From: Mermis nigrescens
Taxonomy: Eukaryota > Nematoda > Enoplea > Mermithida > Mermithidae
Length of the DNA stretch: 64,000 nucleotides
Reading direction: 5' to 3'
Assembly (NCBI GenBank): GCA_036768485.1
Contig: JAVLUZ010000223.1
Coordinates: 3,613,893-3,677,892 of the forward strand
Both the position numbers and the translations under genes were made by a program. Positions 20,161-31,829 of this stretch are shown here, in pieces (within the stretch, counting starts at the first letter, position 1; every line of letters starts with the position of its first letter). The notes under the pieces were generated by a model, which was not told the origin of the DNA, searched no databases, and worked only from the letters and a program-made list of their open reading frames with translations.

Positions 20161-22128
20161 CAGCCGATATTTTTAAGTTGATATGACAAATTTTTTTTAC
20201 AGTGTACATATTGATTTTAAGTGGTGTTGTTTTGACTTTTGTCAAACTGCTGCAAATTTTATACCCGAGGAAGGTACTCTAGTTTCCTGTGAACGGAAAA
20301 ACCCTCACAAGTGACCTTGGTGATGTAGGTACTTGCCAACCTCACATTGGCTTTTGCACCAACACAGATGGCAGAATCCAGTGGGACAAAAAAGCCTTTA
20401 ATAAGCGTTGCCCCATAGTAGCTCAAGGGCAGCATGCTGCAACAATTAGTGGCATGTACTTCATTATCGAAGAGTTGCAAGGCACATTTAAGATTAAAAA
20501 CCAGTCTGACGAATGTCCTGAATTTGAAGTGCGCATTAAATACGTATCAAGGACCAGTTATTCAATTACATAATTATACATACCCTTATTTTAATGAGAC
20601 ATGGTCCTAAATTAATAAGCAATTTGCGGACGTTGTGGCAGAGTTCACAGGCAATGCACTTGTAACCAAAAGAGGTCAGGAAATCTAGTAATTTAAGACC
20701 TGCCCCTCTCAGACTACAATGTGGGGAATTGCTATGCTGTAGTACATACAACAATCCCTAACGCAGAGTATATATTAAATAAAAATAATAGCATTAGGTC
20801 CAAATAACAATATGCCAAATAAATACGTAAATAAATTGTGGTCAACACCGCCGCCCAACTCAGCTTCGCTGTCCTAACCATCAATTGACAAAAATCGGCC
20901 AAAAAAGGCAAAGAATGCTGACAATATGCCAAAATATTTAAATAGAATTCACGATGACCAAAAACGACGGTTTTGGAAAAGCGTTCAGAATTATTAACCA
21001 GAAATGAGCGTTAGGCAAGATAAATGCATGAGATACATAATAAATGAACAAATGTCTACAGACTGTACGTAATAAAGAAATTTGCACAATATCATTAGCA
21101 CAAGCATATGGGGAGAAGTCTCCCGAACCACGACAGCCAAACCAAGATGCGTTCTCAGTGTGGCCACCGTTGTTCCGACTGTCCACCCGCCCAAATGACT
21201 CCATAGCAAACCAACATCCAGGGATGCAAGTGCATCCCATGCAGCACTACACGACCATTGATGACTTAAAATTTTGAAGGTCCTTGTTCCAGTAGAACAT
21301 GATCCCTCGCTCCTCCTTGGACAGCTCGAGACCAAACCCGCATGCCACGAATGAAGCCCACCTTGTTTTCAGTGTAACACGGGAAATGATCTGTTAAACA
21401 TATTTCATCAAAAAGAGCATAAAATTTTATGTATGTCTATGTGTAAAAATTTGAACTGCATTAGATCAGTCAAAGATCAGAGATCAAAAAGCGCAAAAAT
21501 TGCATATTTTCCAATATGGCGGCCTACTTGGCAAGAATATAGATTTTTCTTAAAACTTGTGTACGGCATGCAAATGAATACTCAGTGCAAAGCGCTTTGT
21601 AAGCACATTCCAAAATGCTCTCAAACACGAAATAATATAAAGTAGGTCAAGAGATATAAACTAAAACGTCATTTTTCCAATATGGCTGCCTCCATGTTAA
21701 AAATTTGTATTGAGCAAATCTAAAGAACGAGAAACTTCTGTTTAAAAAAATTATTGTACAACAAAGCTTGTTCAAAGAGGCAACTATTTTGCTACTGTCG
21801 GGCATTCTGCCTACAATGTGTGCATAATGATAGCAGTAGCAATTTTTCGTCATTTTCATGCTACAAAAGTATAATATCTTGACATTTTTGAAATTTTTTT
21901 TCACAAAATAGTTGCGCCCTAAGTTTTTCTATCAGAAAAACTTTACTTTTTAAAAATAGTTCAATGGATCTTGAGATTTGCTCAAAAAACCTAAAAGGTA
22001 TGAACCACTTTTCTCAGGTGTCAACAATCACATACACTTTTATTTTGCACTGCAAGCGGATTACTGTATTCTCCGTGCTCAATTTGCATGTATTTGAAAG
22101 CTCTTTAAAAACTGATTCAAACGTGCAT
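20161..22128. other. Right flank of element 1; one env-like fragment, otherwise no gene seen
   Basis: One open frame at 20289-20573 (plus, 95 codons) has a Cys pattern (GTCQPHIGFC...RCP...ECPEFE) that faintly recalls retroelement envelope ectodomains. It lacks a signal peptide and transmembrane segment and may be a fragment. The rest of the region has only short shadow ORFs. Confidence 0.3.
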
Positions 22129-22835
22129 TTAATCATTACATATGACTTCCTGGGTCAAGCACAGTAGACCATAAAGAGCAAATTTTACATGTTTTGGTGA
22201 AAATGATGTGAGCCAGAGTGGCTTTCTTGGACGACCAAACTTCCGGAAAATCGTAGATGCGACCCTGCTGCTCAACCAGTCGATAGTGTTTGAGCAAATT
22301 GAGATACCCCCACTATTGATCCTCGATCCTCCAAACGTATTGCCCATGGCGCGAACGTCCTGGTCGAAGTCTTGCCCGAAACGCAGCACAGCCTTATCCA
22401 TGAACAATTGGGCCAGCAACTCGGGCACCTTTTCGAACTTATGCAAATCTAAGATGTAGGCACTTCCGTCAATCTTATAGATCTGCAGGATCCGGGCAAA
22501 GCAGCCCTTTTTTGTCTTGGCAGTTTTTGGCGCCAAAAATTTTTCTGGTTGGAAGGCCATTGTTTGTAGAGTTTGCTCCCATTGACGAACTCTGCATCAA
22601 CCCCCAACACCACTGGCACATTTTCCACCCATGGCTTCCTCAAATCCGCCACTACCTCATCACACTCGACAATCGACTGCACCGTCCAAACATTGCGGAT
22701 TTGCAGGGACTGACGTCCCAGAGCATGCAGCCGCACCAATTGCAAACACTCAAATTTTGGGCCATCAACCTCGGACAGGCCCTCATTAGTATTCTGAGGT
22801 CGACCAAACACTCCTCTGCTAAGCAATATACTCAT
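22129..22835 (-). pseudogene. RNase D/EXD-type 3'-5' exonuclease domain, frameshifted and truncated
   Basis: Two overlapping minus-strand frames together cover a DEDD exonuclease fold. The first (from 22835) has VQSIVECDEVVADL and the Exo I motif VLGVDAEFV (Asp and Glu). The second (22560-22129) has ILQIYKIDGSAYILDLHKF and the Exo II-like FGQDFDQDVRAMG. A one-base frameshift near 22590 separates them. No Exo III motif (YxxxD or HxxxD) is visible, so the 3' part is lost or lies in another exon. The closest family I can name is EXD3/Mut-7-like or RNase D-like. No introns are evident, so it may be a retrocopy. Confidence 0.62.
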
Positions 22836-22979
22836 GCTAAAGATAGCTCAAAACAAAAATCATTAACAATGTTCAATTCACTACAGGGCTTCAAGATTCT
22901 GAGGAGGGAAGGTATACAAAAAATTGTAAATAAATAAAAACTAAATCAAAAGTTTGATTAGTTAAATAAATTATTATTA

Positions 22980-25140
22980 AGCTTCAGAAAGTACTGAAGC
23001 ATTAGACTCAAATTAGTCTTTACGTGCTAAGTTGTGTGCTTCAGAAAATCCCCTCATGCGATTGTTACCAAACGAGTGAGTACGTGATTCAAACAAAAGC
23101 ACTTTTTCCGAATCACAAAGTCCAAAGCATTCCTTCAAAACGTAGAAGCATACTGGAATTTTCTCGTTATCATTCAGATTTAGTTTTACTGGAATGTCCA
23201 TGAAATTGATAATTTTAGCTGGCCAAAACGCGCCCGTACGCCATCAATGCTATTTTTACGTTTAAATCCGAAATTTTTTCGATTATTTTGAATGGTCCAT
23301 CCCATTTGAGAGCTAATTTGGGAGAAACTCCCTCGCCACAAATGGCAGCTCACCATTCGTGCTTATGTATGGTAGAGAACCTAGACATCATATCACCAAC
23401 ATTAAAGTTAATTTGAACAGAATGTTTGTCATACTGTTCTTTCTGGTGTTTTTGCACCTTTTCAATCGATTTTCGAGCATTTCCTTGCATTTTGGATAAA
23501 TTATTTTTCAGAAAATCTAGAAAGTTCTCTTCTGAAAATACAGAACGTTGATCTGGCGAAATTTGGACTTCTAATGGATATCTAGGTTCTCTACCATACA
23601 TAAGCATGAATGGTGAGTTGCCAGTAGATTCTTGGCAACATGCACAATACGCAAAAAGTACAAATGGCACATATAAATCCCACAAAAGTGGCTGTTGAGA
23701 GACCAGAGTAGATAAAGCTGATGCTAGAGTGCAATTAAACCGTTCTACCAAGCCGTCAGTCTGAGATGATGCGCCGAAGTTAAAATTTTTTTGTACTTCC
23801 AAAATTTTGCAAATTTCTCTCAATAATTTTGACAAAAAAATTCCCACCTTTGTCCGACAAAAGCTGTCTAGTGTGTACCATGCCGACAAACAATTTCTTT
23901 CACAAAAATATTAGCTATAGTAGAAGCTTTCAAACCACTAAAGGGGTATGCCTCCACCCATTTTTTAAATAATCTAGGAATACTAAAACATAGTGATTTC
24001 CACTTGAAGCAATAGGGAACTCCATACAGTCAACAGCTACTTTATCCCAAGGGCCTTCAACAGGAATATTTTACAATGGAGCACACAATTTTGTTACCGG
24101 TGACTTACGCTTAATGCATATCTCACACGTTTTGCACCATGCTGTAAAGTCTACCGTTATAGTAGGCCACCAAAAACATTGCAAAATTCGACCCATTGTT
24201 CTAGCTATCCCAAAATGGGCACCAAATTCGGAGTCGTGCAGTTCTTTAAGCACTGTGGGAATCCACTGGCACGGAACGACTGTTTGCCATATCATCGCGC
24301 TGCTCCTCTTCAGTCTGTACTGGCGAACTAAAATATTATTTAAAATATTGAATTCATTTTAATTTCCAATGAGCATTCATACGATTTAAGTTGTTCTTTA
24401 ATATTACAAATGAATTCGTCTTTTCCTGCCTCACTTTGAAATTCGTTTTCAGGTTCCTTTAAAATAACCGGCGCAACGTTTTGATTTTTAGAAAGCCAAT
24501 CAGAAGCTCCATTTTCTTTCCCAGGCGTGAATGAAATTTCAAAATCAAATCCTTGAAGCTTTAAAGCCCGAAGCATTAGCTTCCCACTATGATCTTTTAG
24601 ATTTAATAACCATTTTAAAGGTTCATGATCTGTCATAATTATGAATTTATTTCCATATGAATAATCTTTGAAATATTTAGTAGCCCATACAGTACAAAGA
24701 GTTTCACGTTCGATAGTAGTTCATGAACATTAAGAACACGAGAAGCATAGGCAAGCACCCATTTTTCTTCTCCTTGTTTCTGGCTCAAAACTGCCCCCAA
24801 TGCATTGCTGCTTGCATACAGTATTTAATACAAAAGTAGTACTCGAGTCAAAAACTGGAAATCTCAGAATCGGGGGATTAATAAAATCGCTTTTCAATTC
24901 TTCAAATATTTTTGTATATTTCTCTGTCCAAACAAATTTTATGCTTTTACTTGTTAATTTATATAACGGACCAACTTTCTTAGCTAGATTAGGTACAAAT
25001 TGTTTAAACCATTGCGCACTACCTAAGAACAATTGCAATTGTTTTACAGTCTTAGGAGGTTCTGCATTGATCATAGTAGAAACCTTCTTGGGATCAGGCT
25101 GGATACCTTTCTCAGATACCACATGACCCAAGTAGGTCAC
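22980..25140 (-). pseudogene. Ty3/gypsy pol gene, 3' part (RT end, RNase H, integrase)
   Basis: The gene reads leftward. 25140-24730 is the end of reverse transcriptase and its connection (YLGHVVSEKGIQPDPKKV, FVWTEKYTKIFEELK). 24636-24340 is RNase H (TDHEPLKWLLNLKD, NGASDWLSK). 24295-24071 is the integrase H2C2 zinc domain (H...H...CEICIKRK). 23889-23350 is the end of the integrase core (QTDGLVERFN). Further remnants run to about 23000. There are frameshifts and stops between blocks. At 25140 it is interrupted by Polinton element 2 and continues at 38592 on the far side. No LTR was identified. Confidence 0.88.
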
Positions 25141-25145
25141 TTTGG

Positions 25146-26611
25146 AGTAGTTAAGCGTGTCTCCCTGGTGTGCAACACAAAGTATAGCCCGTGCTTAAGC
25201 ATAGGCTATATACGTCATACATGATCTAGGAGGAGGTGACGTCGGACGATGACGTCACACCATGGGTAACCTCAAGTATGGGTATACTGTGAGTCTTTAT
25301 AAACTTGCGGATTCAAGTCAGACAGGTATACTTTACACTACAGCAAGAGTATCTATTTAATGCAGGGGGAGGGGGATAGCTATCAAAATTTTATTTTTTG
25401 GGGATAACTATGAACACCGTATACCATACTAAATGTATACAATATTCTAACTTGCGTATCACTTGACCACTTTACACTTTACACTTGACTAGTTTACACC
25501 ATATCATAAAACCGCAATAAATCATGAACCAATAGATGAATCAAGCTGAAATGTTCAGAATTAAAGAATACATGCCAAAAATAATGTATATGGAAATTTG
25601 TGCACTGGCTTACTGTAGCTATGTTATAACACGTATTTTTGAACCAATAGCCAGATTGAGCTTAAATTTGAGAAACAGCATATATGTGAAACACAAATTC
25701 TTTGTACATTGTCTTACTGTAGGTATACTGTGGCTTTCTGAATTTTCTATATCCCACAAACTAACAGTCGAATAAAGCTGAAATTCAATAAATTAGATGT
25801 ATATGAGTCAAAAATAACGTACGCAAAATATAGTGCATGGGGCTACTGTAGGTATGCTACAAGACGTATCTTTTAATTTGCCGAGCTGGAAATTTGAGAG
25901 ATTTAACAAATACGATAGAACAGCGCAACAGAACTACTATAGGCAACATTTAGTAACCCATAGTGTGGAAAAGGAGGTTGTGAAAAAGGTTACAGAGGGT
26001 CAACAGTCTTGCACAGATCTCCCCCAACTTAAAGCTAGAGGATCACTCTGTAGACTGCAGATCTTTTGTATGAACATACTTAAAACGTGCATAATACTTA
26101 ATAAGACTATGAGACAATAAAACATGAAGATACGGGTTTAACAAAAAAAAAATCAGACATATTTTGTAAGATTTGGAAATTTTTTTGTAAAATTTGGTGA
26201 CTTTTTGTAGAATTCGGAAATTATTTTGTAAAATTTGGAAATTATTTTGTAAAATTTGAAAACTTTTTGTAAGATTTGGAAACTTTTTTGTAAAATTTGG
26301 AAATAATTTTGTAAAATTTGGAAACTTTTTTATATGGTTAAGTATGAGTGTTTTGTAGAATTTGGAAACTTTTTTTAAAATTTTGAAATTATTTTGCAAA
26401 ATTTGGAAATTATTTTGTAAAATTTGGAAATTATTTTGTAAAGCTTGGAAATTCCAAAACAACAAAAGTATTAACAGTTTGACTATCGTGGAAACCCATG
26501 AGTCAAATTTTGATGGGTAACCCCGCCAGTGGACCAGATATTTGGTCATATTATTCCTCCCACGCGTATTTAGAATTTTATCAACAATCAAAAGCTCACT
26601 TTTCTTTACAT
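25146..26611. repeat. Left terminal inverted repeat of element 2
   Basis: About 1466 bp, inverted relative to 36937-38585. It holds three modules sharing CTTACTGTAGSTAT-like words (near 25610, 25715 and 25843), a tandem TTTTGTAAAATTTGG array (about 26160-26450), and the chromodomain end of the integrase gene. Confidence 0.9.
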
Positions 26612-27527
26612 GGATTTTTTGAAGTTCCGGCTCATAAAAGACACCCTCCGATGTCTCACCCATTTGATCTTGCAGAGTGTGAACAGGCGGTGTTCTTGCA
26701 TATTTTTTCTTTAATTGTGAACCACTCTTCTGTCCAATTGAGCCCAAAAGCCTTTTTCAAATGCGCGTTTTACTTTACTTATTTGTACGTTATCTCCAAC
26801 ATCAAATTTAAATATTATAGGTTGTCTAATGGTTCAAAATACTTTATTCAGAATTTCCTGCTCATTTTCTTCATCCACATTTGCCGGAAATGTCCCTATA
26901 GTTCGATGTTACGAATTATTAAAATTTTCCAACAAATCAGCCAAAACGTCAATGTACCTATATGTATTTTTGGCTGTAAAATATCTCCACATTTTCTCCT
27001 TTGAAGTGAGTTGAAACGTTCTACGACACTAGCTTTTAGTTCACTTTTGGTTGTGAAAAAATGGATATCCTGAGTTTTTAGAAAATTTTGAACTTCTCTG
27101 TTGATAAATTCTTTTCCTGCATCTGTCTGCAATTTATATAGCATTTAACCGGTTCTGAAAATTTCCTGGAATGCTTCTAGAACTGCTTTTGAAGTTTTGC
27201 TTCTGAGTGACAAAGACCATGCGTATTTTGAAAACAAATCAATACAATTTAGTAAAAATTTATACCGACCATTGAATTTGCTCAATGACTGCAAATCAAC
27301 AAGATCAGCCTGCCATTGCTCATCAATACCACTTACTAGAACTTTATTGTGTGTGAAATGCTTTTTGGCTGGTTTATGTAATGTATATTGGGCTGCTTAG
27401 CCAGCCATGCTTTCACTTGCAAAAGTTTTAAATTAGGTAACACTTCTTTGCTTATTTTGTATAACTGATTTCCCCCAGAATAACCAGTCTTGCTATTATA
27501 ATACAAGTTTTTCAATGTTCTATCCAT
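26460..27527 (-). pseudogene. Polinton integrase of element 2, heavily broken
   Basis: The N-terminal block (27527-27336) has LKNLYYNSKTGYSG and WLAKQPN. A middle block (27144-26896) has the catalytic Asp in QTDAGKEF and the Glu in VVERFN. The end (26747-26480) has the chromodomain-like VDKILNTR, YLVHWRGYPSKFDSWVS. Frameshifts and stops separate the blocks. The C-terminal segment lies in the TIR, and its frame runs on into the tandem repeats. The orientation is towards the near TIR, whereas the element 1 integrase points into the element. Confidence 0.88.
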
Positions 27528-27643
27528 TTTGGTTATATTAAATTAATGCAATGACAATACTTATAGATGAATGAGCAGGATTTTTTTGATTTTATATTTT
27601 ATTATTTTTTAAGGGTTTTATATTTTTTAATCATAAATAATAC

Positions 27644-27973
27644 TTAATAATTCAATTTTTCCTTCTCTTTCTCCAAATCTTGGGCTATATATCGCCTTAT
27701 AACGCTGTTTCCTGCATCCTGAGATGATCGGTTATATTCTATACATCTTGGACACATTTGTACAGTAAAATATGTACGCCCTGAATTTGTTTCAAAACAT
27801 CCTTCTTCCGAACTGGCTCTTTGACAATAAAAACATAATTGAATCATGAGAGGAAACATCGGCCATTCTAAGTTTTGCCCACAAAGAGCTATTGGCGGTC
27901 TAATTGACCTGCTATACAGCTTCCTTTCCTCATCATTAAAAGGATATTTCTTAATTTCATGCACTTCCTCCAT
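27644..27973 (-). CDS. Unknown 109-aa protein with CxxC-x23-CxxC motif
   Basis: An intact ORF occupying the position where element 1 has TBP: divergent from the packaging ATPase and preceded by a minus-strand TATAAATA (28011-28018), 38-45 nt before the ATG. The motif is CFYC, then CPRC 23 residues later (residues ~47-76), with a further Cys between. The spacing suits a zinc ribbon, as found in transcription factors such as TFIIS-like or viral late-transcription proteins. This is inference only. The charged tail (EKEKEK) is hydrophilic. No homologue is recognised. Confidence 0.6.
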   Translation of the reverse strand: MEEVHEIKKYPFNDEERKLYSRSIRPPIALCGQNLEWPMFPLMIQLCFYCQRASSEEGCFETNSGRTYFTVQMCPRCIEYNRSSQDAGNSVIRRYIAQDLEKEKEKLNY

Positions 27974-28058
27974 CTTTGAAAGGATTCCTAATATTTGGGA
28001 ACACTACTCATATTTATAGACTTAGTTTATAAATATTAAAACAAATTACAAAAAGTAA
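27974..28058. promoter_or_regulatory. Bidirectional promoter of element 2 with two TATAAATA boxes
   Basis: The minus-strand box at 28011-28018 serves the zinc-motif ORF. The plus-strand box at 28028-28035 lies 24-31 nt before the ATPase ATG at 28059. Confidence 0.68.
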
Positions 28059-28688
28059 ATGCAATCATTAAAAATGCTTTTTGAGCATCCTTTCACATGT
28101 ATAGTTTCTGGACCAACAAAGTCCGGGAAGACATCCTTCATTCAAAAACTAATTCAAAATAGAGAAAGGCTCATAAATACTAAAATATCAAAAATTTGGT
28201 GGTGTTATACAGAGAATCAACCACTCTACCAAAAAGTAAAAAACGTCACATTTGTAGAAGGTTTTCCAGATTTTAATTGCATTAAGCAATATAGTCCAAC
28301 ACCACAGTTAGTGGTGTTGGATGATTTGATGCAAGGAAGCAAAGGCAAACCACAGTTAATTCAGCTCTTCACTTGTGGTTGTCATCATTGGAATGTCAGC
28401 CTTATTCATGTTGTTCACAATTTATTTTTTGATTGTCTTCGAACTTTGTGAGTGAATTCAGATTATATAGTGCTGCTTAAAAATCCAAGTGATAAACTGC
28501 AAGCACAGGTTTTAGCATGCCAGCTTTATCCTTTGAATTCAAAATATTTCTTAGAAGCCTTTATTGATACAACTAGTCAGCCCCATGGTTATCTTTTGAT
28601 CGATTTGACACAGAATGCTAATGATCTATATAGGCTAAAACAGACATTTTCAGTACCCATCCAACTGTTTATATCCAAAAATCTATAA
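28059..28688 (+). pseudogene. Packaging ATPase of element 2, one in-frame stop
   Basis: A homologue of 13247-13894 with Walker A GPTKSGKT and Walker B VVLDD. TGA at 28449-28451 interrupts the frame where element 1 has an Arg codon. The frame then continues through NSDYIVLLKNPSDKLQAQ to 28688. The box for the next gene (TATAAATA, 28684-28691) lies at its end. Confidence 0.88.
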
Positions 28689-28698
28689 ATAATAATAA

Positions 28699-29031
28699 TG
28701 CAAGAGATTTGGCTGCTTACATCTATTAAATACAGCTAAGCAAGCTCAGAGGGATGCTATTATAAATACGGCTAGTAAGGATCAAATTTTATGTGTTTGT
28801 GACTGTGCGTGTAATTTTTTGAAGGGTAATATTCCATTTTCCAATCAAGAGATTAGAAAATTACTACAATATCAAAAGCAAATAAGGTACTTGGGTAATA
28901 ATAAAAAAACATCAACAAAAGAAAGGAAAAACGTCATCATTCAAAACTGTGGTTTTTTACCCTTCTTACTTACTCCGATTCTTTCAGTAGTTGGTAGTTT
29001 GATAGCAGATGCAATAATTGGGAAAAAATGA
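28699..29031 (+). pseudogene. pX-like core protein of element 2, broken
   Basis: It matches the 13897-14248 protein: QRDAIIN...KDQILCVCDC, QIRYLGNNKK, VIIQNCGFL and the hydrophobic tail LLTPILSVVGSLIADAI. The start region is frameshifted relative to the body. TGA 29029-29031 overlaps the next ATG (ATGA), as in element 1. Confidence 0.72.
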
Positions 29032-29569
29032 AGCATACTGAGAAAACAAAAAAGCCAATAGATGCAGTATTCAATTCACTGAACAATGAAATGGAAAAGA
29101 TTCTCAAGAGCAAAAATATACCAAGTGAAATAAAATTAGTCAAATATAATCAAGTTTAACAGACATTTAGTAGATTACAAGAGAAGAGACGGCAACCTTA
29201 TGAATTGAATATAGTAGAAAATACAGGCAAGGGAGTCAGTGATGACGAAATATTGGCAGATATTCCTAAATCGCATTTGCAAGTTGCAGAAAGATTTCTT
29301 ACTGATATGCGCAAAAATCCTAATATTGAAATAGAGTCCAATGGTGAACTGGTAATTAACAGACAAAAGATTTATGGCTCTAATGTTGTAGATTTGGTCA
29401 TCAGTTTTCTCGAGACCAAATAATTAGTGGACTTCCAGGTACAAAAGAGTTGTCAGTCATACTTGATCGTTCCAATATACCTCTAAAAAACATTGGCAAT
29501 AAAAAACTTAGTCACTTTTTTGCAACAGCACGGACTGATGCAAATTTCAATTGAGATGAAAGTCTATAA
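29028..29569 (+). pseudogene. Conserved Polinton core protein of element 2, broken
   Basis: A homologue of 14245-14811: EMEKILKSKNIP, DDEILADIP and ELVINRQKI...SNVVDLV. TAA at 29157-29159 and a frameshift near 29400 break it. The remaining C-terminal part can be followed to the TAA at 29567. It has no TATAAATA box of its own. Confidence 0.75.
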
Positions 29570-29609
29570 TTATTAATTAATACATCATAAAATAAGAAGA
29601 ATTATAAAA

Positions 29610-30041
29610 ATGCATGTTAAATTCAATCTGGACGATTTTAATCTGTGGTTAGAGTACTATAGTGGGCAGGCCGCCCAAACAGGCTATGGACTGGAAGGAT
29701 TTTGAGGGACTACATACCAAAGAGGTGGCGGCTTAGGCAGTTTTTTCCGGTCTTTGTTTAAAATGGCTGTTCCAGTTTTGAAATCTATAGGGAGAAATGT
29801 TGGAAAACACGCCCTAGTTGCAGGGGCAAATATTGCAATGGATGTTGCCCAAGGGAAACCGCTTTTTCGGTCAACTAAGGAACATTCAAAACGAGAAGCA
29901 TCACAACTTTTTGATGAAGCCTCTAAAGCTCTACAACAACAATCTGGTGAGGGTTTAGGTAGTTGGCTAAAGTCTATAAATATGAATACAAACAATTCAT
30001 TTATAGCAAAGAAAAATGCTCCGATGGAACAAAAAAGATGA
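29610..30041 (+). pseudogene. pVI-like protein of element 2, one stop
   Basis: A homologue of 14852-15292: LEYYSGQAAQTGYGLEGF, GGGLGSFFRSLFKMAVPVLKS and GKHALVAGANIA. In-frame TGA at 29703-29705. The tail (from 30005) forms the left arm of a 169-bp inverted duplication. A TATAAATA for the following capsid gene is retained at 29975-29982, but that gene is now ~3.9 kb away. Confidence 0.78.
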
Positions 30042-30173
30042 ATATACTTGGAATTGTGGATTATTATAGATGTAAAAGGAGGGGACTAGGAAAAATCTAC
30101 CTAAAGTCGGAAAATCTGCTAAAAATCACACTTTCTCTAAGCAACGCAAAAAATCGATGTATATTCTGCGGCC
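30005..30173. repeat. Inverted duplication, left arm (169 bp)
   Basis: It pairs with 30597-30765 at near identity, with a spacer of 423 bp. The arm includes the last codons of the pVI-like gene, so gene sequence was copied in inverted form. Confidence 0.9.
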
Positions 30174-30596
30174 AACAGATTAAAATAAATATTCAACCAT
30201 AACAATGATTGAAACAGCAGCACGTTAGCTATGCAGTAGCTATGGGAAATGATATTAAGTAAACTAACAGTCTTCCAAGCCAATTGAATGAAATAGCAAA
30301 CATCGAAGACAATTGAAGACATGGTTGGTTTAAAACAGTAGGAAACGCGTAAGTTGACTTGAAACAGACTAAATGTAGATACACTAGCATGCCCAAAACG
30401 ATTGTGTGCACTAATCAATCGGCTCCTGCTTTGCTTGCTATAATGCTCATAACAAAATAAAACAACTTTAAATACAATACGTCTTAGTTTTCTATCAATC
30501 AGGTGCCAGCAATTTAAAAAAGTAACCTTGATAGATTACGTTTATACACTCTTATCTGAAACTTCGAACATTATTTAAAAAAGACACTTTTTTAGA

Positions 30597-30765
30597 GGCC
30601 GCAGAATATACATCGATTTTTTGCATTGCTTAGAGAAAGTGTGATTTTTAGCAGATTTTCCGACTTTAGGTAGATTTTTCCTAGTCCCCTCCTTTTACAT
30701 CTATAATAATCCACAATTCCAAGTATATTCATCTTTTTTGTTCCATTGGAGCATTTTTCTTTGCT
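30597..30765. repeat. Inverted duplication, right arm (169 bp)
   Basis: Inverted copy of 30005-30173, marking one side of the extra DNA that separates the pVI-like and capsid genes. Confidence 0.9.
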
Positions 30766-31083
30766 AGTACACTACTTTTAATTAGCGTGATTTCAGTACA
30801 TCAGTCAGTAAACACAATCAGTAATATGCCACAATAATGAAAACAGTCCAGGAACGCGGAAAACAATATTGTTCTTAACATCAGCATTATCCTTTTTAAA
30901 CAAGACAACCTTATTGACACCATCCATTTTCAAATTAAAACTCCATTAAGTTATTTCTTCTTAATGTGCAGTTCACTTATAATCAAGCACAAATATTTAA
31001 CCAACGAATTCACATTGCAAATCCTCACTCAATCAATACACAAGCACAATGTGTTGTGACTTTTGAAATTGAAAACACCCAAT

Positions 31084-31190
31084 TTTCAATTTTCAAATTT
31101 AAAATTGGATCCATTTTCAAATTGAAAATTGGATCAATTTTCAAATTGAAAATTGGGTCAATTTTTAAATTGAAAATAGGGTGTTTGAAT
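31084..31190. repeat. Short tandem palindromic repeat
   Basis: About four head-to-tail copies of a ~24-bp unit with the self-complementary core TTTCAAATTGAAAATTGG. Translation gives FKLKIGSI repeats, which I regard as an accident of the repeat. Confidence 0.8.
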
Positions 31191-31829
31191 TTGCGATAAA
31201 GAAAATAATCAAAAGATAGTCACGTGGTTTATTTAAGCCGAGTAATAAAATAACGACCGTCCACCAATTCCAAACTAAACGCGACTAATCTGATCACTAT
31301 GAAAAAGTTTTGAAAAATGAGCTTGCTAAGCGAGAGTTGTAAACCAAGAGAAACTTAAAGTTAAAACCTACTATTAAATTATTAAGAGACTTATAGAAGA
31401 TTTTAAACTTTAAGAAAATGGAAAAGGCGGGATGTTGGTAAATTAGAAGGCAAAGTTTTTTGGCAAAAATCCAAAAACTTCACGCAAATATCAAATGTAA
31501 GGAACACTAACGCTTCGATTTGGTAGTAAAATAAATTTGTAGTATAGACTACATATTAACAACAAATGAATAGTGCAAACTTTACACAACTACTAGGTGT
31601 AGAGAATACTAACAGTTTATGGCTTATTAATGAACATGATTACAATAAAGCTGCATATCTTTGTCGACTTCTGTGCACAGTAGTGTGATTGCTGGTTCAT
31701 TTTAAACCATTTTTGCAGGCAATTTACATCAATTAAACGATAGCTCTCCATGTGCAAGATTTTGTGAAATATATTATAAACACGGCTAAGAAGGATTTAA
31801 CTTTAATGCAACCCATTTAAGACAAAATT

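Noticed and set aside
30966..31199. 77-codon ORF with FKLKIGSI repeats
   Set aside because: Product of a short palindromic tandem repeat.
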